This document shows positions 55,684 through 64,000 of a stretch of DNA of 64,000 bases, one piece after another (positions within the stretch are counted from its first letter, which is position 1; the number at the start of each line of letters is the position of its first letter). A model generated the notes under the pieces. It saw only the letters and a list, made by a program, of their open reading frames with translations, was not told where the DNA came from and ran no database searches. Source of the DNA: Haemaphysalis longicornis (lineage: Eukaryota; Arthropoda; Arachnida; Ixodida; Ixodidae). Location of the stretch: assembly GCA_013339765.2 (NCBI GenBank), contig CM023454.1, positions 149,649,309 to 149,713,308 of the forward strand, written 5' to 3'. The translations under genes were made by a program, and so were the position numbers.

Positions 55684-56600
55684 AATTAAGGGCGCGGCGT
55701 TCAGTGTTTTGGTCCGGAATTAATTCTGATATTGACAAATTTATTCAGACCTGCGCACTTGGCAAAAAGTATGCGTACTGCCAGTCACGAGAGCCACTGC
55801 AGATGCGTCCGATGCCAGACCAACTCTGGTATATGGTTGGTATAGACCTCTTTCACTACGGCGGAAAATCGTACCTCTGTTCTTACGATGCCCATTCAAA
55901 CTTCCCCGAAGTGGATATGCTCGCAGAAACGTCGGCGGAGAGCGGTCATCGAATCAATCAGGGCTATCTTTGCCCATTATGGTATCCCCATGGAGGTCTG
56001 TACAGATAATGGCCCGCGATTTGCAAGCCAGTAATTTGCTGCATTTGCACGAGCGTACGAGTTCCGGCATGTTACCTCCAGTCCCAGGATTCCCGCAGTC
56101 CAACGGGCTTGCGGAAAAAGGGGTACAGATAGTGAAGAGAATCTTAAAGAAAAGCATGGAAGCCAAACAAGATGTTCGGGTGGGGCTTCTTTCGTACAGG
56201 ACTACACCGCTGGAAGCCGACGGCCGATCGCCTGCGGAGCTGCTCCAGGGTCGGATCCTCCGCTCGACGTTGCCATGTATCCAAGGGAAGCCCGCAACCG
56301 CGGTCTTCAAGCAGCGCCAAATGGAGACCAACAGGCGCACACCGGCTCCTCTAAGCAAAGGAGACGTCGTACGAGTGAAGAACGGGCACATGGACTACAA
56401 AGCAAAGGTCATGAGGCCGTTTGGCTCAACCCCGGCCCTACAACGTCTTCACAGAGGGAGGGTAGGCTACTGCGAAGTAACCGGCAACACATTTTACCCA
56501 CTCAAGAAGCCTTTAATAGAGATCCTCCAGAGATTGTCGAATGCGGCGACGGAGGTGGTTCAAAACAAGCATCACCAGTGCCAAGGGCCGCGCTGCCTAC
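55684..56600 (+). pseudogene. Gypsy integrase, interrupted continuation
   Basis: Resumes as VFWSGINSDIDKFIQTC. The second zinc pair is C-ALG instead of C-x2-C. The core has GIDLFHYGGKSYL (first catalytic Asp, about 55845), VCTDNGPRFASQ (second Asp, about 56000) followed by a stop, then, after a shift, GFPQSNGLAEKGVQIVKRI (catalytic Glu). The open frame 55970-56884 continues through SYRTTPLEADGRSPAELLQG and DVVRVKNGHMDYKAKVMRPF. From about 56500 the sequence is probably spacer and 3' LTR. A unit ending CGGCAGTTTCCCAACA (about 57012) may be the LTR end. It is non-functional. Confidence 0.8.
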
Positions 56601-56889
56601 TGTCTCCAGAGCTACAACCGGTGCGTCACCTGTTCCGGCTCTCAGGAGGCATAGCCTCCTATATAACCTACTGTGCCTGCTCTATCGCCCGAAACCCATT
56701 GCAGCAGCCCGTTCACTGTGGGGGCGCCAAGTTCCCAGGTTTTTCGATGGCCATGCCGATGCGAACTACTGTTTCAGGCGGAGGTGAACTGAAACGCACC
56801 TCGGCGTCTACACGTCTCTTCTCTTCCTTCTCGTCTCTTCGTCGTCTCTTCCAGCTACAAAAGTCCGCAAAACGGCGAGCTTGAACTTC

Positions 56890-58343
56890 ATGAGCCAGTA
56901 TTAAAGACCAAAGCTTTATGGGTGGCGTCGCAAACTACTAAACTGCGTTCAGTGTACTGTTTCCGCCTGCACGCTCGCCCTTTTGGGTTCGCTACGGCAG
57001 TTTCCCAACAAAATGTAAGCATGACCTAATGGTTGTCACTGCGATAAGAGCCAGTTAACTTTTCTCCCGCTGATAAGTGAAAAGTTGATAAGTGAAAATT
57101 AATGATTCTAGATTCGATGTTTAGTGATAATTGAGTCATACTAGTTAAATTTTGTTTCAAGAAGTCCAAACAGTTGAGCTCCTTTTTTCTTTACTTACGA
57201 GTCCATTAAGTCTTGTTCTGCAGCTAATACTTTTTAGGGTCCCAGAAAAGGTACGCGCCCACCCTCCTCCATCCCTTCCCTATTTCTCCGTCGCTGCTGC
57301 TCCAGGAAATGTCATCGCGCATGTAGTAGATATATTGACGACGCGGTAATCGGCAATGCCTGGCTGCTGCGCAAAGAATGACGACTTCAAGCTTTAGCTC
57401 AAGGCGATGCTCAGTATTTGAGAACCCCTATATACGCTTAGGATAAACATTTAGCATGCACTTAGCTTGTTTCTCTCGCTACTTCTCCCCGGTACATTCG
57501 TTCTTACCAATCATATACCGAATAACCGATCAATTCCCAGTGGGTCACAAATTTAGTAAACTCACCCATAACATTTCTGGCTGAATCGAGGGAAACGCAG
57601 AAAAAAAAATTCCGTTAAATTATTTACGAACGAACAAGATAGCCCGAGAAAGATCATCTCTTTTATAATTACACTGTTAAGTTCTAGCGTCACCCTAGCG
57701 AGATGGTTTTATTTCTGGCCTCGTGAATTTCAGAGCCAGAGTAACCTTATTCAACCCGTATTTTTTGTTTGCAAAGGGCCTTGACAACTTCTTTTTAAAC
57801 CACTGATTGTTGCCAGGTGTGTAGACAAATGTTTACTGTACCCTCGCCAACACAGGACAACCTGGGATTAGGGCGCCACCAGAGAGAACGGCGGAATTTC
57901 TGTCACTGAGCAGGCACAAGCCGTTATAAAGGAGGCTATGCAGGAGGTCGCTAAGGCAACGTAGACCCCCTCGCCATCTTACTTAGAACAGAAACTTTGT
58001 GCAAGTGCCATGAAGCAGATGTGTAACCTTTGTTAATAACGACGGGACTGTCGTACAGATGAACCAGCCACGTAATCTACGCAAATGCATTTTCTTTTGT
58101 TAGTTTCGATTTCCGTGTTGTCTCCTTTCTAACAGAGGGGGATCTATCGAGCGTTATCTGAACCGTGCACTCGCTATGCGCAGACTCTGTTCTGCGCAGG
58201 CTGTCACCCTTGCAACCGACATGTACATAAGCACACTCGAATAAAAGCAGTGGTTCGTTCTCCAGCAACCCGAGGCTTTCGTCTTGCTTTATCGCATCAG
58301 GCGATACAAGTCCTAAGCCAACCAGAAGGCTACTCACGATTAG
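56890..58343. other. Probable LTR remainder and unassigned sequence
   Basis: The first ~120 bases are probably the 3' LTR of the preceding Gypsy element (AGTATTAAAGACC is a plausible polyadenylation region). The rest shows no recognised feature. Confidence 0.35.
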
Positions 58344-58580
58344 CGCCACCGTCACGCAGACTATGCCCCAGGATCCCTCGTCCTTCTGTGGTCTCCTCGC
58401 CGCCGAATGGGTCTGTCATCGAAAGTACTTTCACGCTACACCGGCCCTTACAAGGTGTTACGCATAGTGACCAACGAGATCGCCCCGATTCAGCCATCCT
58501 CTTCCGTCCGCTCCAACAGACATTGTCCATGTCGCTCGGCTCTAACCGTACACCTATACGTTGTCGGCTCCTTCATATGA
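58344..58580 (+). pseudogene. Gypsy integrase C-terminal fragment
   Basis: A frame beginning RHRHADYAPGSLVLLW and continuing MGLSSKVLSRYTGPYKVLRI is the SH3-like C-terminal domain of a Gypsy integrase (GxLV.LW...GLS.K....Y.GPY.VLR). An in-frame TAG precedes it (58341-58343) and TGA ends it (58578-58580). It is a different element from the one at 55.7 kb. A TGTTACGG shortly after (about 58614) could be an LTR start. Confidence 0.6.
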
Positions 58581-59030
58581 CACGCCGGGACGGCGTTTCC
58601 GCCGCCGGGGGTTATGTTACGGTTCAGCCTTCTTTGGCGAAGCGGTGGAGCCACTGCTATGGAGAGAAATCCCCCTGGACGGCATGAGGCCACTCGTGGA
58701 GGACGAGAAAGACGACGATCGGTGTGGCGCCCAACAAGAGCTAGAGTGGTCATCTGCTGTGTCTCTGATTTTCCCTTTTGTAAATAGCGTAAATGCAGCT
58801 AATTCTAACCGCGTCTACCCCGTCTCAGTATTTATCCTCAAACACAGCCGTGGTCTCATCGCAAAATGGCAGAGTACTTGTCTTGCCTCAAGCGGATGAG
58901 ACGCAATTAAACTCCCTAGTACGACAAGACGCTCGCTTGTCATCAGATGCGGCATAATGCTACAAAATGTCACTCTTTGATCAATGTTATTCGGCGCATA
59001 AGCACACTAATATAAGCACACTACTCACCA
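58581..59030. other. Possible LTR and unassigned sequence
   Basis: GC-rich at 58580-58700. No coding feature recognised. Confidence 0.3.
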
Positions 59031-59070
59031 CTCTTCACCACTCTTCACCACTCTTCACCACTCTTCACCA
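59031..59070 (+). repeat. 10-bp minisatellite
   Basis: CTCTTCACCA repeated four times exactly, with partial units on both sides. Confidence 0.95.
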
Positions 59071-59238
59071 CCTTATCGCACATAAAAAGTCGCCCCGACA
59101 AGCCGGAGCACAATCTCGCACACCAAGCCCCGGCAATTTTTTCACAAATAGCATGCCGCCAGCAGAAAAGCCAACCGCGTGACTGACGCACGGAAAATAC
59201 CGCGACGTGAAGCGTTGCACCATGCCCCCGGTCTCCCG

Positions 59239-59382
59239 CTACCCCTCTACCTTTGTCTCCTGAACCACTAAGACGTCTACGTCTAGATCCGTAAGCAGTC
59301 GCTGTACCTGATTCTGCCGTCTCTTACTCAAAAGACCACGGACGTTTAGCGTAGCTAGGTTCAGGCCCTCTAGAGAAGACAT
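59239..59382 (-). pseudogene. LINE endonuclease N-terminal relic
   Basis: On the - strand an ATG at 59382 starts 47 codons before a TAG. The product reads LNLATLNVRGLLSKRRQNQ, LLTDLDVDVLVVQETKVEG. The LNVRGL...VQET pair is the opening of an apurinic-type endonuclease domain of LINE ORF2 (the Asn and catalytic Glu). It is distinct from the I- and CR1-type copies in the window. The rest is missing. Confidence 0.65.
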
Positions 59383-60240
59383 TTCCCTTTGAAGGACTAG
59401 AAACCGGGGCATGGCGCTAACCTATCACGTCCAGCGGGTCGCTAGGGGACGCGTTTGTGCCCCGGGTCGTCGAGCTGTATTTGAGGCGGTCCCGCCGCCT
59501 CTGCACTCCTGCGTTCCACCGCGACGCTTGGGTTAAGGGAACTCAACTGTTAACGTTCCTATTGGACTGAGTACTTCCTGACCCACGGACTTAAAAACCA
59601 TCGTGCATCAATACGGAAAAAAGATTACAAATACGTATCGATATTCACGAAGGCTTAATTTGCTTATTTTATAGATATGTCACTTCTATTTCGAAATAAA
59701 AAATAAAACACTTGCTTGCTAGACAACTAGCGCCATCTAGTGACAACTCTATAAACAAAATGCGTTTTTGTTTATTTTTCATCTGAGTAAAGAATGAATA
59801 TATTTCTAAGTGATGCAAACTAGGCCATTAGGAACACTCTCGTGTATCTGTAAAACTTTTTACATCGGGACACACAATGGTTTTTGATCCCGTCGGTCAT
59901 GAATTAGTAAGTCCCTTAGCGATGCGATCAGGTGAGTCCGCTTAAGCCGCGTCATCGAGCGACATCGCGGCGTTTTCCTCGTAGGCTGCTCGTCGGCCTG
60001 GAAAACAGGGTCGTATACGCCGCCCACGGCAACTTCGACGTGGCACGATTCGCCACCAGGTGGTCGAGTCGTGTTGAGGTGCGGTGCATGGGCTCCCGTT
60101 TTACACTCGCCAATCTTCGGGGAAATCCACCATCCGGTGGACTACTTGGCACCGCGCAATTCCTCTCTACAAGTGGCATCTAACAAGCCTACACTCAAAA
60201 CGGTGAGTGAACCGCAAAGAATTTTACGACGAATTGAACT
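59383..60240. other. Unassigned sequence
   Basis: No domain recognised; includes AT-rich 59600-59830. Confidence 0.4.
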
Positions 60241-60420
60241 TCTGAAGCGAGGAAAGTCACGAGCGAGCATAGCAGCCACTTGCGCGTGCACCGCAGCCCG
60301 CCGTGGCCCAACGCCACCGAGAAACGCTTTCGAGCAGCAGCGATGGAGGCCGTTATCGACGGTGAAGAGATTCCCCCATTTATCCCATTTATTTCCTGTC
60401 CTCTAATGTACACACTAAAA
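60241..60420 (+). mobile_element. Possible 5' end of an I-type LINE
   Basis: At ATG 60343 the frame begins MEAVIDGEEIPP, resembling the MESIVEGEDIDP start of ORF1 in the full-length LINE, with a GC-rich leader before it. The similarity ends after about 12 codons, so this is a short 5' fragment or a coincidence. Confidence 0.3.
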
Positions 60421-61231
60421 AAAATCGAGGACAAAACCTGCACCAACAAAGATATCGCAGGTTTAAACCAATTCAAAATAAATAAAATAGGCACTTGGCC
60501 AAAAATGCTTTTAGAAAAAAGCCGATTCGATGTTGATAACAGAAAAAAAAATCACACTCCACATCCAAAGGCGCTACTGTCTACATCCACACTAAAATAA
60601 TCCTGTACATCAGAGCTAATTTTTAAATCTAACAATATGACAGTGAAGATGCGAAAAAAGTTGAAAAGCGTTGTAAAATGAGAACACACAAAAAATACGT
60701 GCAAAAGAGTCCACTATTAGAGTGAGCCCACTATTAGAGTGAGTGAGTCCACTCACTATTAGAGTGAGTTCCAGAACTATGCAAAATTAGTAGGTGCATC
60801 AATGACCCTTTTCTCACCACATGCAGACCCATGGACACAACGATCACTCTAAAACAAATCAACCAGAATTAAACCGGCTAGAAGGGACACAAAACCACAT
60901 AGTTCAAATAAACAGTACTCGGCGGTAAAGTAAAGACTATCCTGCACTACTGTTTGCACCGCTTTTCACATTGTACAGTCATTCACTTAAATACACTTCA
61001 CTGCGCTGCCGTGTCTGCATCACTGTGGTCCAAAACTAGAGTTCATCATTCACCAAACCGCACTTAGATGACGTATGAGCTACTACTAACGCGTATTAGG
61101 CCGATGGGAAAGTCTCCACAGATCACCGCACTGCTGTATTACATCGCGCAACACATCACCACAAAAGTCACGGGACCGCTTATGACTTCGCCTCTTGTTG
61201 AATTTGGATTCCAGAAAGACGGGCGAGGCAG
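60421..61231. other. Probable 3' UTR of the - strand LINE and unassigned sequence
   Basis: Contains the ACTATTAGAGTGAG repeat at 60714-60770 (three to four imperfect units). No coding feature. The part adjoining 61232 is presumably the 3' UTR of the - strand LINE. Confidence 0.4.
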
Positions 61232-64000
61232 TCAAACTTCAAGTACAGACCTAGCCACGTAGTCCACAAGGTCTGTAAGGATTTTAATTGCAGCGTTGTC
61301 ATTAAGTAGATATCTCAGGTGTGGTGGTTCAAGGGGGTGGCTTGTGAGCCTCTGCAATTTGTGGATGTAGGGTCTTGTTTTAACGCAGTCCAGTAAGTAA
61401 TGAGCCACAGATGAGGCACTGTGTCCACAAAAACACTGGGAATTGTTCTGTAATTGCAGGCGGTAAAAGTAGTGCGGGAAACGTACATGGCCTGTTAACA
61501 ATGTGGTCAGTTTCCTGGGGGCGGGAAACATTTCGGTATATCCAAAACAATCGGGGTCCATCGATACAGTTCTGTACTGCAGTGATTGGTCGACCAGGAA
61601 TTCTGCCACACTAAGCGACCAGCTTTTAGTAAAGCAGAACGCACCATGCACATCTATACCTCGCGTTGCGGCGTGAGTTGCTATGATGTCAACAAGTTCA
61701 TTTCCCCAGACTCCAGAGTGACTGGGGACGTGGTATACTGGTATGATGGATGCAAGAGAGGTGATGTTGTCCTTGAGGTTTGGATGCTGCTTGAAATGGT
61801 GAAAGGGTTGTTCAGGGCCATGAGTAGGGAGAGGCAGTCTGTATATATGTGCAACGGCGAAGTGGGTGTGTTACCGAAGAAATACTGGATTAGTTGGTGC
61901 AGGGCTATTGTTTCAGCATTGAAAGAACTAGTGGGGGAAACCAAGCAGAATCTTTGGACGGCTTGTATGGTTTGAAGGTCTGAAAAAACGACAAATGCAG
62001 CACCAGCACACGTAGAAGTGTGGAGTCATGTGCATACGCATGCAGTCCCGGTCGTGACATGATGTGAGGTACCTGCTGGACGCTCTAGCGCTGGAAGGGA
62101 ATGCTAGTTCGTCGTGCTGGATGAATTGAAGATAAGTCAATGGGAAAGTCAATTTCAGATGGGTTAACTGTAAGTGTGTGAAACGTAATGGTTTGCTGCC
62201 GGTGAAACAGAAGGAATAATCGAGTTTGAATATCCAGGTGAATGCACAGCGGCAGAACATTTGCAATCACCTCGAGGGCAGCATTGCGAGTGGTGGTGTA
62301 TGCTCCTGTAACGGCAAATAAAGGAGATCTCATTAGAGAATGCACACGAGCCTTCAAGCTGTCATGTTGGTGTGTGTACCACCACACAGGAGCTGCGTAT
62401 GTTGCCACAGGCAGTACAACGTATAAATAAAGCTCTCGCAAGTGATCTCTGTTCACGTAAGTATGCATTCGGGCAAATTCCGTTAAGGCCGCCGTCATTT
62501 TTTCCATACGTTCTTTCAAATAATTTGTATGAGACACAAATGTCAAGTGACGATCAAACATGACACCTAATATTTTTAGTTCGGTGTCGTGCTTAATACT
62601 GACCCCGCCCAGTCTCACGGTAGGCTTAGGTATCGCTCCTCGCTCTCCACGAGATACGAGCAGACAGGCACATTTTGCAGGATTTGACACTTGACACCAT
62701 CGATGTACTCTCTTCAGCGCCTCCTCCGCAATGCCTTCCAATTGTCTTCTCGTACGACCCTTTATTAGAATTATGGTGTCATCAGCGTATGCCTGTATGT
62801 ACGCATCTTCTGGCATTCCCAATTGGAGTAAATCATACAGACAGGCATTCCACAGCAAAGGACTCAGTGGAGATCCTTGAGGGCTGCCTTTTGTTGTCGT
62901 TGCCTGTATCTCTCCCGAAAACGTCTTGTAATGAACTGTACGGCCTTTCAAAAACGACGACAGAAGATTGTAAATGTTGGAAGGGCAGGTATGAGTTCGG
63001 AAGAAATAAAGCAGAGCAGGATGCCAGATGGAATCAAAGGCCCCTTCAACGTCGAGAGAGAGGATTAACGCAAGACTTCCCTCATCTCTACACTGCTGCA
63101 GCTGTAATCGAAGAGCATATAGAGCAGAAGTGGACCTTTGTCCTTGAGTAAATCCGTATTGATTAGGGTGAAGGAGTTGCACCCGGTGCATGAAAAAATA
63201 AAGACGTGCATTAGCATCCGTTCCAAGACTTTGCCAAAAATGGAGGTGATGCAAATTGTCCTATATGATTTTGGTTCTTGCGGAGGACGACCAGGCTTCA
63301 GGAGAAAGGTAACACTGGTTTTCTTCCAGTGCGGTGGGAAGTAGCCGAGGTGTAAAGCACAATTAAATATCAAAAGCAAAAACGAAGATGCAAAAAGAAA
63401 TAACAGTTGCATCATGTAGGTCGTGATACAATCAAGCCCTGCAGCAGCGTTAGGGTTCAAATCTCTGATTGCCTTTTGAAGTTCCGTAATGGTGAAATCA
63501 TCATCGTGGGTCGGCGTTGCAAACGTGTTTCTGGTAACGAATATTCTTAATGCACGTTGAGCAAGCGTGTCATTTTGAGTTACGTCAGTTGGCAGGAGCC
63601 GCTCCAGAAGAAGACCTGCAGACTCCAATGTGTTGGTAGTTAGGTCGTCGTTGGAAGTCAAGAGGGCCAGAAGTGCCGATCGCGAGGAGCATTTTTGAAA
63701 AGCAGTGAAAGGGAGGCCGAAAATATTTTTCCTTGACGCCGTTGTGCAATTTCTTCGAATGCAATTTCTTTAGCTTGTCTATTCTGAAACTGTAATCTGA
63801 CCAGAGACTATAATAGATAAAACGGAGGTCATTCCTTAATAGCGGATCGCGGCATCTTTGATATCTTCGGCGTAGTGTGCGAACATTAAATCTTTCTTTA
63901 GCAACCAAATATTGCCGCTGAATATTGTAGGTGCAGCGTTCATGTTTTTGTTGTAACCTAAGATTTTTTTATAGAAGCAGTCTAAAGTATTGTCGAGTAA
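61232..64000 (-). mobile_element. R1/LOA-like LINE ORF2 (frameshifted), open at the window edge
   Basis: Read right to left. A linker (FNVRTLRRRYQRCRDPLLRN, 63.9 kb) leads to reverse transcriptase (DFTITELQKAIRDLNPNAAAG; FLLKPGRPPQEPKSYRTICI). A shift near 63200 leads into a 389-codon frame ending at 62085 (QYGFTQGQRSTSALYAL, SLDVEGAFDSIWH, GSPQGSPLSPLLWN, AYADDTIIL at about 62775, LKILGVMFD). RNase H remnants follow (SFNAETIAL, IYTDCLSLLMALNN) at 61681-61944, and a C-terminal CFCGHSASSVAHYLLDC knuckle ends at 61232. RNase H plus an R1-like palm suggests the I superfamily. The endonuclease lies beyond the right edge. At least three frame breaks inactivate it. Confidence 0.85.

Noticed and set aside
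58077..58355. A - strand frame whose start (MTVALIVSSLLVGLGLVSPD) looks like a signal peptide
   Set aside because: It begins with GTG, not ATG, and its 5' part is antisense to the Gypsy integrase fragment at 58344-58580. No cysteine pattern or splice evidence supports a secreted peptide.
1..64000. CRISPR array, bacterial operon, rRNA or prophage
   Set aside because: No regularly spaced short direct repeats with unique spacers, no ribosome-binding-site-led gene chains and no rRNA-like blocks; spliced genes and retroelements show a eukaryotic nuclear sequence.

Overview
The window is eukaryotic, almost certainly from an arthropod and most likely a tick (Ixodida). This rests on GT-AG spliced genes with kilobase introns, a gustatory-receptor-type gene, a protease-homologue gene of arthropod haemolymph type, and a dense mix of I-, R1/LOA- and CR1-type LINEs, Gypsy LTR elements, hAT and THAP relics and tRNA-derived SINEs. 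The species assignment is inference. No prokaryotic operon, CRISPR array or rRNA is visible.

Two host genes can be supported. On the + strand, bases 704-16955 hold five exons, joined by four phase-consistent introns, of a secreted-type serine protease homologue. A long proline-rich region with a 33-residue tandem repeat precedes a chymotrypsin-fold domain. In that domain the catalytic Asp is Asn and the GDSGGP serine segment is missing, so it should be non-catalytic. The N-terminal (signal peptide) exon is not identified. On the - strand, bases 31147-47077 hold the last two exons of a gustatory-receptor-like seven-transmembrane protein, separated by a 15.4 kb intron. Its 5' exons are not identified and may lie to the right or outside the window.

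The rest is mainly transposon-derived. Introns of the protease homologue carry a CR1-type LINE tail (1.8-2.5 kb), a Gypsy 5' LTR with primer-binding site and gag start (3.2-4.1 kb), a tRNA-like SINE head (4.7 kb), an I-type LINE 3' fragment (9.6-10 kb) and two copies of a terminal-inverted-repeat element with an internal tRNA-like segment (7.5-8.0 and 16.3-16.7 kb). One of these ends about 20 bases before the last splice acceptor.

Between the two genes (17-31 kb) lie a 5'-truncated I-type LINE, a tandem tRNA-like repeat, two THAP-domain relics, a solo LTR with a 5-bp target duplication, a 148-base snapback repeat and a SINE. The receptor intron (31.5-47 kb) holds a hAT relic, a deleted Gypsy element with a nested ~0.9 kb insertion, a second solo LTR, a full-length I-type LINE with recognisable target duplication, and a truncated relative of it.

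The right part (47-64 kb) holds two (GATT)n-tailed SINE signatures, a Gypsy pol split by a CR1-type LINE, another Gypsy integrase end, a LINE endonuclease relic, and a - strand R1/LOA-like LINE running off the right edge. I see no clear novel multi-gene system. The most interesting items are the pseudo-protease with its unstable proline-rich repeat, the TE-loaded receptor gene, and the TIR elements with tRNA-like cores next to exons.
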